A stretch of 13,883 nt of DNA from JAXMHQ01 sp046346665 (lineage in GTDB: Bacteria > Verrucomicrobiota > Verrucomicrobiia > Limisphaerales > JAXMHQ01): positions 1 to 13,883 of the forward strand of contig JAXMHQ010000056.1 in the NCBI GenBank assembly GCA_046346665.1, in the 5' to 3' direction. A program made the translations under genes and the position numbers. Below are positions 1 to 7,242 of this stretch, piece by piece. Each line of letters starts with the position of its first letter. The stretch's first letter is position 1. Below the pieces are notes generated by a model. It was not told the origin of the DNA and did no database searches. It saw only the letters and a list, made by a program, of their open reading frames with translations.

Positions 1-8
1 CAATGGGC

Positions 9-35
9 GGGAGGGACGCCGTCCTCGGCGTCCCC
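9..35 (+). repeat. 27-nt GGGA-headed hairpin repeat, copy 1
   Basis: A GGGA head (9-12) is followed by a perfect 9-bp stem (13-21 with 26-34) and a TCCT loop. It lies 12 bases past the topB stop codon. No T-tract follows in the minus-strand direction, so it is not a canonical intrinsic terminator, though it could protect the 3' end of the mRNA. Related copies lie at 3010-3036, 5744-5770 and 8245-8270. Confidence 0.7.
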
Positions 36-47
36 GTCCAACCCGGC

Positions 48-2849
48 TCACTCCTCCCGCGGGGGGAAGTCGAAGGTGACTTTGCCGTCAGGGTCGAGGA
101 CGAGCGAAGCGTTGAAGGGGCGGCCGGCTTTGGAGATGAAATCCTTGATCAGATCGGTGCGGCTGTGTTCGAGCAGTTTGGCCACCTGCTCGGGAGGAAT
201 CGGGAGCTGGCAGATGGTTTTGCCGACCTTGAATTTGCAGGGCTTCTTGTCCGCCTGCGATTTTTCGCAGAGATAATTGGCGTCGGTTTCAAACACCTGG
301 CCGCCGCATTTCGGGCATTTTCCGAGCGGGGTTTTGCCGGTGAAATCGATTTTGGCGGCGGGCTCCTTCGGTGCGGCGTCCTTTTTCGATTTGCGTTCGC
401 GGGGTTCGAATTCGAATCCGACTTTGCCGGTTTTATCGACGACGAGGTAGGCCTTGAAGGGGCGTCCTTTTTTCGAGATGAACTTCTCGATGAGATCGGT
501 TTTGCCGGTCTCGAGGAGTTTTTTGACCTGGGCGGGCTCGATGGGGCGCTGGAGGATGATGCGGCCGGTGCGGAAATCGCAGGAGCGATTCGGCCCGGTG
601 GCTTTCTCGCAGATGTAATTCATCGCGGTTTCGAAGACGCGATTGCCGCATTTCGGGCATTTGCCGACCGGTTCCTTGCCGGTGAAATCGACTTCGACGG
701 CCTCGCCGGCTTCGTTTTTCTGGTCCTGTCCGAAATCGAATTCGAGTTTGGATTCCGCGTTGAGTTTGATGACGGCGGCGAAGGGCCGGCCGAGTTTGCT
801 GCGGAAACCCTGGAGCGGGCCGATCTGGCGTTCGGTGAGGAGTTTTTCCATTTCCTCGATTTCGAACATGCGGCCGGAGATGGCTTTCCAGACTGAGAAA
901 TCGCATTTGACGCACTGGAAAGCCTTGTAACGTTCGTGGACTTCGCTGCCGCATTTCGGGCAGCGGGCCTGGAGCACGCCGAAATCGCCGGGGATGGTGT
1001 CCAGCTCGAATTTTTTGGCGCGTTCAACGATCTTGCGGGTGACGTCGGCGATTTCCGACATGAATTCTTCGCGGCTTTTCTGCCGGCGCTGGACCTGGCG
1101 GAGTTTGAATTCCCAATCGCCGGTGAGTTCCGGTTTGCTCAATTCGGGGATGCCGAGTCCGTTGAGCAGTTCCATGAGGGAAAACGCCTTGGCGGTGGCC
1201 TGCAATTCGCGGAGGTTGCGGTGAATGTATTGTTCGCCGATGAGGCCTTCGATGATGGCGGCTCGGGTGGCGGGGGTGCCGAGTCCTTTTTCGCGCATGG
1301 CCTCGCGGAGTTCGTCGTCTTCGACCAGTTTGCCCGCGCCTTCCATCGCGCTGAGCAGCGTGGCTTCCGTGTAGCGCGGGGGCGGCTTGGTCTGGCTGGC
1401 CTTGACCTCGATGTCGCGGGTGAGGACGGATTCCGAGGGCTTCACCGGCGCGAGCGTGGCGGCATCCTCGTCCTGGGCTTCCTTGCCGTAGACGGCGAGC
1501 CAGCCGGCCGACACGAGGATCTTGCCAGTGCTCTTGAACGGCTCCTGTTCCACGCGGGTGATGCGGATGGTTTCGAGGAATTCGGCGGCCGGATAGAAGA
1601 TGGCGAGGAACCGTTTCGTGAAGAGATCGTAGAGTTTCTGTTCCGGTTCGCTCAATCCTTTTGCGGTTAGGGTGGTGGGGATGATGGCGAAGTGGTCGGA
1701 GACTTTCGCGTTGTTGAAAATGCGTTTATTGGGCCGGACCCAGTCGTTTTTCAGAATGGCCTCGGCAAACGGGGCGTAGGCGGTGCCGGCGAGCGCCTGG
1801 AGCGTGCTGCGGACAGTGCCGATGTAATCCTCGGGCAGCGCCCGGGAATCGGTTCGCGGGTAGGTGAGGACCTTGTGTTTTTCGTAGAGGGCCTGCGCGA
1901 TGCCGAGCGTGTTCTTGGCGCTGAAACCGAACCTTGAATTTCCGTCGCGCTGCAGGCTGGTCAAATCGTAGAGCAGCGGAGACAGGGAAGTGCTGGGCTT
2001 GCTTTCCTCGGTGACGATGCCGGTTTTGCCGAGGCAGCGGGCACGGATGGATTCCGCGCGTTCCCTGTCCCAGCAGCGTTCCGGTTTGAGATCGCTGTCG
2101 CCGTCCTTCGAATCGGGCTTGACGAATTGTTCATCGAACCAGCGCCCGGTGTATTCGCCGGCGGCGGCTTTGAAGGTGGCGATGACTTCCCAGTAATCGC
2201 GCGGGGTAAATTTCCGGATGCGGGCTTCGCGTTCGACGACGATGGCGAGCGTGGGGGTTTGGACGCGGCCGACGGTGGTTTTGAAGAAGCCGCCGGACTT
2301 GGAATTGAAGGCGGTCATGGCCCGCGTGCCGTTGATGCCGACGAGCCAGTCGGCTTCGGAACGGCTGAACGCGGCGTCGGCGAGCGGGAGCATTTCCTCG
2401 TCGGCGCGCAACTGGGCGAAGGCCTCGCGGATGGCGGCGGGGGTCATCGATTGCAGCCAGAGTCGGCGGATGGGCTGCCGGGCCTTGGTGAACTTGACGA
2501 TGTTGCGGAAGATCAATTCCCCTTCGCGCCCGGCGTCGCAGGCGTTGATGAGAGCGTCGACGTCCTTTCGCTTGATCAATTTGGCGAGGACCTTGAGCCG
2601 GTTTTCGTTGCGTTCGATGGGTTGGAGATCGAAATGCGGCGGGATGACGGGGAGACATTTGAAGGTCCATTTGCCGCGTGCGGCTTCGACGCCGGGGGGG
2701 GCGACGAGTTCCAGCAGGTGGCCGACGGCCGACGACAGGACGTATTCGTCGCTCTCGAAAAAGTCGGCCTGCTTCTTGAAACCGCCGAGCGCCTTGGCGA
2801 TGTCGCCGGCGACGGACGGTTTCTCCGCGATGATCAATGCCTTGCCCAT
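48..2849 (-). CDS. topB: DNA topoisomerase III (type IA), with three C-terminal zinc-type repeat modules
   Basis: Type IA topoisomerase of 933 aa that relaxes and decatenates DNA by passing strands through a transient single-strand break. It usually works with RecQ-type helicases at replication and recombination intermediates in the cytoplasm. The Toprim domain opens with IAEKPS (catalytic Glu9) and carries the acidic motif DAGREGE (105-111). The active-site tyrosine is Tyr330 in LTYPRTDSR. RVQTPTL (about 195-201) is also typical of the family. The C-terminus holds three modules beginning CPKCG at about 630, 731 and 845, each followed by further Cys residues and a conserved GRPF...F.F segment (topoisomerase C-terminal repeat). 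The reading frame is open up to an ATG at 2933, but family similarity begins at MGKALIIAEKPS, so I chose the ATG at 2849. No clear Shine-Dalgarno is visible. The gene lies downstream of the SGNH/TPR gene on the same strand, about 190 bases away. Assignment is secure; the start is likely. Confidence 0.95.
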   Translation of the reverse strand: MGKALIIAEKPSVAGDIAKALGGFKKQADFFESDEYVLSSAVGHLLELVAPPGVEAARGKWTFKCLPVIPPHFDLQPIERNENRLKVLAKLIKRKDVDALINACDAGREGELIFRNIVKFTKARQPIRRLWLQSMTPAAIREAFAQLRADEEMLPLADAAFSRSEADWLVGINGTRAMTAFNSKSGGFFKTTVGRVQTPTLAIVVEREARIRKFTPRDYWEVIATFKAAAGEYTGRWFDEQFVKPDSKDGDSDLKPERCWDRERAESIRARCLGKTGIVTEESKPSTSLSPLLYDLTSLQRDGNSRFGFSAKNTLGIAQALYEKHKVLTYPRTDSRALPEDYIGTVRSTLQALAGTAYAPFAEAILKNDWVRPNKRIFNNAKVSDHFAIIPTTLTAKGLSEPEQKLYDLFTKRFLAIFYPAAEFLETIRITRVEQEPFKSTGKILVSAGWLAVYGKEAQDEDAATLAPVKPSESVLTRDIEVKASQTKPPPRYTEATLLSAMEGAGKLVEDDELREAMREKGLGTPATRAAIIEGLIGEQYIHRNLRELQATAKAFSLMELLNGLGIPELSKPELTGDWEFKLRQVQRRQKSREEFMSEIADVTRKIVERAKKFELDTIPGDFGVLQARCPKCGSEVHERYKAFQCVKCDFSVWKAISGRMFEIEEMEKLLTERQIGPLQGFRSKLGRPFAAVIKLNAESKLEFDFGQDQKNEAGEAVEVDFTGKEPVGKCPKCGNRVFETAMNYICEKATGPNRSCDFRTGRIILQRPIEPAQVKKLLETGKTDLIEKFISKKGRPFKAYLVVDKTGKVGFEFEPRERKSKKDAAPKEPAAKIDFTGKTPLGKCPKCGGQVFETDANYLCEKSQADKKPCKFKVGKTICQLPIPPEQVAKLLEHSRTDLIKDFISKAGRPFNASLVLDPDGKVTFDFPPREE

Positions 2850-2904
2850 GTCAGGTTGAGTCACACCGGTCCGCGGCCGGGGCTGCGGTGGTGCAAGTTG
2901 GCGG

Positions 2905-2933
2905 AAATTGACCCATCGCCCCGGGCTTGTCAA
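2905..2933 (-). promoter_or_regulatory. Possible sigma-70-type promoter of topB
   Basis: On the minus strand a perfect TTGACA (2933-2928) is followed after 17 bases by CAATTT (2910-2905), a weak -10 box. Transcription would begin about 50 bases before the chosen topB ATG at 2849. The -35 match is exact but the -10 is poor, so this is only a candidate. It would place topB under its own promoter, not only under read-through from the upstream gene. Confidence 0.3.
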
Positions 2934-2955
2934 AAGGCATTTTCAAAACCGGAAC

Positions 2956-2982
2956 GGGAGGGACGGCATTCCAGGCGCCGGA
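2956..2982 (+). repeat. Degenerate copy of the GGGA-headed hairpin repeat
   Basis: The first half (GGGAGGGACGGC) matches the 27-nt hairpin family, but the second half no longer pairs with it. It lies between topB and the SGNH/TPR gene, about 30 bases from an intact copy. I read it as a decayed copy. A chance match of a GC-rich 12-mer is possible. Confidence 0.35.
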
Positions 2983-3009
2983 ATTGGAAGGAAATTCGGA
3001 AGTTGAGAT

Positions 3010-3036
3010 GGGGACGCCGGGGACGGCGTCCCTCCC
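3010..3036 (-). repeat. 27-nt GGGA-headed hairpin repeat, copy 2
   Basis: Read on the minus strand, a GGGA head is followed by a perfect 9-bp stem (3024-3032 with 3011-3019) and a 4-nt loop (3020-3023). Its sequence is nearly identical to copy 1, in the opposite chromosomal orientation. It directly abuts the stop codon of the SGNH/TPR gene (3037-3039), so that transcript would end in this hairpin. Confidence 0.7.
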
Positions 3037-5517
3037 TCAAGGATGGCCCCGGAGGTTGCGAGCCTGCGCCTGGGCGGTGGCGTTGGAGGGATCGAGCCGG
3101 AGGACTTCTTCGAACTGGGCGAGGGCCTCGGTTTTTCGGCCCTGTTGAGCGAGGGCGATGCCGAGGTTGAGCCGCGCTTCGAGCAGCGCGGGGTTCAATC
3201 GGACCGCTTCCTCCAGTTGCGCGGTGGCTTCGGCGAGTTTGCCCTGTTCGCCCAGGGCGGTGCCGTAAAGCACGCGGCCCTCAGCCCAATCCGGCGCGAG
3301 CTGGACGGCCTGGCGGTATTGCTCCGCCGCGTCGCCGTAACGGCCGAGCGCCTCGAACGATTCGCCGGCCGTCACGCGCAGCGCGCGGTCGGAGGGATTG
3401 AGCTGCAGGGCGGCCAGCGCGTTGGTGGCGGCGGCTTCGAACCAGCCGCGGCTTCGGCAGGCGGCGGACATCATGGCGGCTTCGGAGGGGGGACAATTCG
3501 CCAGCGCGATCCGGTAATTCTGTTCCGCTTCGGCGGTCTGCCCGGAAGCTTCGAGCACCTTGGCCAGTCCGAGCCGGGTCAGGCTGGAGTGGGGTTCCAA
3601 TTCCAGGGCGCGGCGATAGGCGCGGGCGGCTTCGGGATAACGGCCCATCACCGCGAGCACGGATGCTTCGTCCTGGAGCGGCTGGGCGACTTCGGACAAT
3701 TCGAACCCGCGTTTCAGGCAGGCGAGTGCTTCCTGCCATTGTTGCTGTTCCGCGAGGAGCTGGCCCAGTTGCCACCAGTTTTCGGCGTAGCCCGGGAGAA
3801 GTTGCACCAGCCGCCGGCGGGCGGTGACGGCGCCCGCGGTGTCACCGGTCGATTTGCGGAGCGAGGCGAGCGTGTCGTAGAGCATTGCGTCCTCCGGGGC
3901 GGCGGCGACGGCATTCTCGATCACTTTGCGGGCGGCGGCGAGTTGCAGCGGCTGTTCCGCGGGGGCGAGGCGCGTCAGCTTTTCCTGCAGAAATTCGAGC
4001 TGCTGTGGGTGATTTGCCTGGCTGGTGAACGGCGGTTCGCTGATTCGCGCCACGTAATCCCGCACCGCGCCGATTTCATTCCAATCGGTCCAGGCCATCC
4101 GCCGCGCGCATTCGGCCTCGGTCGGCCAGGGGCGCGGAGCCCCGGCGAGCGCGGCCTTGGGGAGCAACGCTTCCATTTCCTCCGCGATGAGCAGTGCCAG
4201 ATAATAATTGCCCGTGAACGTCAGGTGCACATGTTCGTAAAACAAATCCCGCCCCGGCAATCCGGCCGCGCTCAATTCGCGAAAGCGCCGGTCGGCATCG
4301 GCGAGCCGCACCTGGTTCGTGCCGCCGCCCGCCGCGCGGCGAATCGAGTCGTTCAATCGCGCGTCGCAGCGGAATCGCAGCGTGTCGAGTTCGAGCGCGG
4401 CGTCGAAGTGGTGTTGAGCCTGGTTGGTTTGACCCGCAGCGAGCGCGAGTTGGCCCTGGCGGAACTGCAGTTCGGCGTAAGTGTCATCGATGGCCGCTGC
4501 CGCTGCGAAACCGGCGGCCGCCAGGTCGTTCGAGCCCGCCGCCTGGGCGCGCGCGGCGGAATCAAAGGCGGCCTGCCAGCGGGCGAGGTCGGCGGCCGCG
4601 AGGCCGGGGCGATGGCTCGAGCCGAGCGGGGCGCAGTCCTTCAGGTTCACCGCGACGGTGCTGAGGACGATTCCGGCGCCGGAATTCCGGCCGGCACGGA
4701 CGATGTCGGCGAGGTTGCGGTCGAAATGTTGATAAACGGTCTGGAGGCGCGGATCGTCGGATCGCACCTGTTGGTCGAGGAACATTTTCATTCCGCCCCA
4801 TTCCGATTTTCCGGGAGCGGGTTTTTGGAGGGAGCGGCGGAGGGAATCGAGGAGTTGGCCGATGCGGGTGGCTTTGAGGGCGAGCGTGGCGCGGATGACG
4901 GGGAGCGGGGGAACGCGCGAGCCGAAGACGGTGCCGGCGCCGAACGGGCCGACGACCTCGTTGTTGCCCATATAGACAACCCAGATGTCGCCATCGGCGC
5001 GGGCGCAATCGCGTGCGATGGGCAGGATGCCGTGTGAATTGATGGCGGTGAGCGCGACGTTTTCGACCTCGAACTTCACGCCGGGATGCCGGAGGCTGAG
5101 GATGACTTCCAGCATGTGGGACAGGCCCATGGCGGGTTCGGTGTCGCCGCCGGCGGCGGATTCGCCGAACACGAACACGCGGACTGTATCGGGCGGCTTG
5201 GGTTGTTCGAGGGCGACCGGGTAGGGCAGGCGGGAGAGTTGCGGTCCGAAAAAGCGCCAGCCGAACCGGTTGTTTTGTACCAGGACGGTTTTGTTTTCCG
5301 ACGTCACCGGGATCAGGAAAGCGGTGGGCACGCCGAATCCGGCGATGCGCAGTCCGAGTTCGAGCAGGAGGAGGCAGAGCAGGGGGGCGGCGAACAGGGC
5401 GAGCAGGCGGAACAGCCAGGTGCGGCGGGTGGACTGGGCGCGGGCCGGGGCGGTGGGAGTCGCTGCCGGGTGCGCGTGCTGGGCGGGCGGTTTATTTTTT
5501 TTGTGGCGACGGCTCAT
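3037..5517 (-). CDS. Membrane-anchored SGNH-hydrolase-like protein with C-terminal TPR repeats
   Basis: Predicted 826-aa protein with a basic, Pro/Ala-rich N-terminus and one membrane segment (about 34-58), so the rest is probably periplasmic. An SGNH/GDSL-like domain follows. VFGESAAGG (Ser120) fits the block I nucleophile, YMGNNEVVG (182-190) the GxN block, and EHVHLTFTG (428-436, His431 or His429) the catalytic His block. A long insertion with a TPR-like pair (about 330-380) separates the last two. From about residue 600 to the end there are tandem TPRs, for example LGIALAQQGRKTEALAQFEE, which usually mediate protein contacts. The substrate cannot be told; a lipid, glycan or ester hydrolase or acyltransferase role is possible. 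The frame is open to 5787, but I chose the ATG at 5517 because the typical basic-plus-TM N-terminus starts there and a promoter-like sequence lies just upstream. It is transcribed divergently from the atp operon. The domain call is good; the function is unknown. Confidence 0.85.
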   Translation of the reverse strand: MSRRHKKNKPPAQHAHPAATPTAPARAQSTRRTWLFRLLALFAAPLLCLLLLELGLRIAGFGVPTAFLIPVTSENKTVLVQNNRFGWRFFGPQLSRLPYPVALEQPKPPDTVRVFVFGESAAGGDTEPAMGLSHMLEVILSLRHPGVKFEVENVALTAINSHGILPIARDCARADGDIWVVYMGNNEVVGPFGAGTVFGSRVPPLPVIRATLALKATRIGQLLDSLRRSLQKPAPGKSEWGGMKMFLDQQVRSDDPRLQTVYQHFDRNLADIVRAGRNSGAGIVLSTVAVNLKDCAPLGSSHRPGLAAADLARWQAAFDSAARAQAAGSNDLAAAGFAAAAAIDDTYAELQFRQGQLALAAGQTNQAQHHFDAALELDTLRFRCDARLNDSIRRAAGGGTNQVRLADADRRFRELSAAGLPGRDLFYEHVHLTFTGNYYLALLIAEEMEALLPKAALAGAPRPWPTEAECARRMAWTDWNEIGAVRDYVARISEPPFTSQANHPQQLEFLQEKLTRLAPAEQPLQLAAARKVIENAVAAAPEDAMLYDTLASLRKSTGDTAGAVTARRRLVQLLPGYAENWWQLGQLLAEQQQWQEALACLKRGFELSEVAQPLQDEASVLAVMGRYPEAARAYRRALELEPHSSLTRLGLAKVLEASGQTAEAEQNYRIALANCPPSEAAMMSAACRSRGWFEAAATNALAALQLNPSDRALRVTAGESFEALGRYGDAAEQYRQAVQLAPDWAEGRVLYGTALGEQGKLAEATAQLEEAVRLNPALLEARLNLGIALAQQGRKTEALAQFEEVLRLDPSNATAQAQARNLRGHP

Positions 5518-5537
5518 GACCGGCGGGAGCGGGGGAG

Positions 5538-5566
5538 AGGTTAGAATTCCGGTTTGGATTAGGCAA
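5538..5566 (-). promoter_or_regulatory. Possible promoter of the SGNH/TPR gene
   Basis: On the minus strand TTGCCT (5566-5561) and TAACCT (5543-5538) are separated by exactly 17 bases, 20 bases before the chosen ATG. The -10 keeps the TAnnnT frame. The leader would be very short. This is a weak candidate based on spacing and partial consensus only. Confidence 0.3.
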
Positions 5567-5612
5567 GAAGCGTACGGGGCAGGGGTGCGACTGGGAACGA
5601 TGGGCAATTCCC

Positions 5613-5738
5613 GGAGCGCGGCTGTATCCGAGGGATCAGCCGCAGGGCCGTGGCAGATGCGGAGGCGTTTGAAGAGACACGGAGCGTTGGGATATCGAGC
5701 GTTTCTGCGGCTAGTCCTGGCGGACGGAGCCGCGCTCC
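5613..5738. repeat. Two-armed REP/BIME-like palindromic element with GGAG heads
   Basis: This 126-base element runs from GGAG (5613-5616) to its complement CTCC (5735-5738). The left arm folds as GCGGCTG (5618-5624), bulged T, ATCC, loop GAG, GGAT, CAGCCGC (to 5643). The right arm folds as GCGGCT (5707-5712), GTCC, loop TGGC, GGAC, AGCCGC (to 5733), with a small internal loop. Read on opposite strands, both arms show a 4-nt head, a stem with a mid-stem bulge, and paired changes (ATCC/GGAT against GTCC/GGAC). That is the architecture of REP pairs (BIMEs). About 60 bases of unrelated core lie between the arms. It sits in the divergent intergenic region. It is a different family from the GTAG-headed array at 12712-13883, and no matching transposase is in the window. 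Confidence 0.65.
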
Positions 5739-5743
5739 CAATT

Positions 5744-5770
5744 GGGGCCGGCGTGGACGCCAGCCCTCCC
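5744..5770 (-). repeat. 27-nt GGGA-headed hairpin repeat, copy 3
   Basis: Read on the minus strand, a GGGA head (5770-5767) is followed by a 9-bp stem (5758-5766 with 5745-5753, one G-T pair) and a TCCA loop. The stem sequence differs from copies 1 and 2 at several positions, but pairing is kept. It lies immediately to the right of the GGAG-headed element, so the two may form a composite. Confidence 0.6.
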
Positions 5771-5787
5771 GGCTGAAAAGAAAACAC

Positions 5788-5805
5788 TTGTGAAAGTTTT
5801 CACAA
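5788..5805. promoter_or_regulatory. Perfect palindromic operator of CRP/FNR-family type
   Basis: TTGTGAAA and TTTCACAA are perfect 8-base inverted repeats separated by GT. Within them, TGTGA (5789-5793), six bases and TCACA (5800-5804) match the classical CRP half-site layout exactly. The site is AT-rich in GC-rich surroundings and lies in the only intergenic region that can serve the atp operon. I infer control of atp transcription by a CRP/FNR-type regulator. The regulator is not in the window, and another factor could bind the same palindrome. Confidence 0.5.
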
Positions 5806-5845
5806 TAAGGCACTTTGCGCGTCCCGGTTAACGACCGGAATGAAT

Positions 5846-5880
5846 GCGCGAAGGGACTGATGTTCCTTCGCGCGGTTTTT
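5846..5880 (+). terminator. Terminator-shaped hairpin just upstream of atpB (attenuator or small-RNA end)
   Basis: Positions 5846-5857 pair with 5862-5873 to give a 12-bp stem (one G-T pair) capped by a 4-nt TGAT loop, followed by GG and five T residues (5876-5880). This is the standard form of a Rho-independent terminator on the plus strand. No plus-strand gene precedes it, and atpB begins within about 10 to 30 bases. It could therefore attenuate the atp transcript, end a short leader or small RNA starting near 5810, or mask the atpB start region. A smaller hairpin (CCGGT/ACCGG, 5824-5838) precedes it. Confidence 0.6.
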
Positions 5881-5887
5881 GGTGGAA

Positions 5888-6901
5888 ATGCAATTAATCA
5901 GAATCATAATGGTGTGGGTGATGTTGCTTGGCGCGCCGGTCGCGGCGTGGTCGACGGAACAGGCAGCCACGGGTGCGGAAGAACCCATGCACGTGACGGA
6001 GAGCGGCAAGATCGTCGAAGGCGCGGCCAACGCCAATCACCACGACGCCCTGCCGAATTACGCGGTAAAGATTTTCCACCTGCCGGGCGGCATCGACGTC
6101 ACGAACTCGATGGTGATTACGATCCTGGTCACGATCGGGATGGTGTTGTTCGCGCAGGTCGTCAGCCGCCGCGTGGAGCCGGTTCCGAGCGGCCTTCAGA
6201 ATTTCGCGGAGTGGCTGGTGGAGAGCCTGTATAATTTCCTGGGGGACGTTCTCGGTCCGAAGCTGGTGGCGAAGACCTTTTGGTTTTTTGGGACGATTTT
6301 CTTCTTCATTTTGGCGACGAACTGGATCGGGTTGATCCCGGGCATCGGCACGGTGGGTTGGAAACTTGTGGATTCGTCGGGGCACGTCGTGGGATTTGAG
6401 CCGTGGCTGCGCGGTGGCAATGCCGACCTGAACATGACGTCGGCGATGGCGCTGCTGTTTTTCTTTCTGTGGACCGTGTGGGGCCTGCAGTCGAACGGCC
6501 CGTTGGGTATGTTCAAGCACATCTTCGCGCCGGGCGCCGACGGCAGCGGGTTCATGAAATGGTTCATGGTTGCCATCTTCCTTTTCGTCGGCGTGCTCGA
6601 AACGCTCTCGATCCTGTTCCGCCCCGTGTCGCTCAGCTTCCGTCTTTACGGGAATATTTTCGCCGGCGAAAACGTGCTGGAAGCGATGATGAACATTGTG
6701 CCGGCGCTGGGCTGGATCATTCCGCTGCCGTTTTACTTTTTGGAACTGCTGGTCGGGCTGGTGCAGGCGCTGGTGTTCATGCTGCTCACGGCGGTATTCA
6801 CGCTGCTGATATGCGAGCACGACGAGGAGCACGGCGAAGAGCACGCAGCGGAGCACGCGGCTGAGCACCCGGCCGCGGGGGCGGGCGCGCCGTCCCATTG
6901 A
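5888..6901 (+). CDS. atpB: F1Fo ATP synthase subunit a (proton channel)
   Basis: Subunit a forms the two half-channels that carry protons to and from the rotating c-ring in the membrane. The 337-aa protein starts with a signal-peptide-like segment (about 4-20), then has hydrophobic helices near 72-92, 130-150, 183-200, 222-245 and 272-308. SFRLYGNIFAGEN (250-262) contains Arg252, the equivalent of the essential channel arginine, and the last helix has the usual L..LVQALVF pattern. The C-terminus has an unusual tail with a His at every fourth residue (311-327). Possible starts are TTG 5879, GTG 5882, ATG 5888 and ATG 5909. I chose 5888 because it is an ATG that keeps the basic residue before the hydrophobic stretch; no properly spaced Shine-Dalgarno decides it. 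First gene of the operon; no atpI or atpZ precedes it. Confidence 0.96.
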   Translation: MQLIRIIMVWVMLLGAPVAAWSTEQAATGAEEPMHVTESGKIVEGAANANHHDALPNYAVKIFHLPGGIDVTNSMVITILVTIGMVLFAQVVSRRVEPVPSGLQNFAEWLVESLYNFLGDVLGPKLVAKTFWFFGTIFFFILATNWIGLIPGIGTVGWKLVDSSGHVVGFEPWLRGGNADLNMTSAMALLFFFLWTVWGLQSNGPLGMFKHIFAPGADGSGFMKWFMVAIFLFVGVLETLSILFRPVSLSFRLYGNIFAGENVLEAMMNIVPALGWIIPLPFYFLELLVGLVQALVFMLLTAVFTLLICEHDEEHGEEHAAEHAAEHPAAGAGAPSH

Positions 6902-6971
6902 AAAATTTCGGTCGTCGGACGGTGGCTGGACTGCCGGGGCGGCTGGATACAACAAACAGAAAGAAAAAAAC

Positions 6972-7181
6972 ATGATGCCCATGTTCGCAGAAATGTCAGG
7001 CAGCATTCACATCGGTTTGGCCGCCCTCGGGTCGGCCATCGGTGTGGGTTTCATTGGCATGAAGGCCGCCGAAGCCACCGGACGCAATCCGGGCGCCGCG
7101 GGTCAGATTCGCAATATCGCGATCATCCTCGCAGCGCTGGCTGAAGGCATCACCTTCTTCGCCATTTACCTGGCCAAGTAA
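6972..7181 (+). CDS. atpE: F1Fo ATP synthase subunit c (c-ring proteolipid)
   Basis: A 69-aa helical hairpin, the usual length for this family. About ten or more copies form the rotating c-ring. Helix 1 (about 12-33) is glycine-rich (GLAALGSAIGVGFIGMKAAE), the polar loop is GRNPGAAGQI (37-46), and helix 2 carries the ion-binding Glu58 in LAALAEGITFF. Aligned with the Na+-binding Ilyobacter-type rotor, Val25 stands where Gln is needed and Gly59 where Ser is needed, so I infer proton and not sodium specificity. The gene lies 70 bases after atpB. A purine-rich stretch (6959-6970) precedes the ATG but gives no clear Shine-Dalgarno. A second ATG at 6975 is possible and would change little. Confidence 0.97.
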   Translation: MMPMFAEMSGSIHIGLAALGSAIGVGFIGMKAAEATGRNPGAAGQIRNIAIILAALAEGITFFAIYLAK

Positions 7182-7185
7182 CTCA

Positions 7186-7216
7186 TCGGCCGCGGCGCCC
7201 CGCGCGTCGCGGCCGG
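7186..7216 (+). other. Stem-loop after atpE
   Basis: CGGCCGCG (7187-7194) pairs perfectly with CGCGGCCG (7208-7215), with a further T-G pair outside and a 13-nt GC-rich loop. It begins a few bases after the atpE stop. A CTTTTG follows six bases later, too weak for a firm terminator call. It may stabilise the atpE message or allow partial termination, which would suit the high copy need for subunit c. That role is inference. Confidence 0.45.
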
Positions 7217-7242
7217 ATCCCTTTTGATCGCAAGCTGATCGT

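Noticed and set aside
3..896. Long plus-strand open frame opposite topB, with others like it at 936-1670 and 2127-3170
   Set aside because: These are antisense shadows of topB in GC-rich DNA. The minus-strand frame has full topoisomerase motifs; the plus-strand translations are Gly/Phe/Ala-rich with no recognisable domain.
5518..5787. N-terminal extension of the SGNH/TPR protein to the ATG at 5787
   Set aside because: The extension would be translated from the GGAG-headed repeat element and has no family character. The basic-plus-TM start at 5517 is more natural.
5788..5805. An intrinsic terminator for a plus-strand transcript
   Set aside because: The palindrome has only a 2-base spacer, is AT-rich, and has no T-run after it. 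A protein-binding site fits better.
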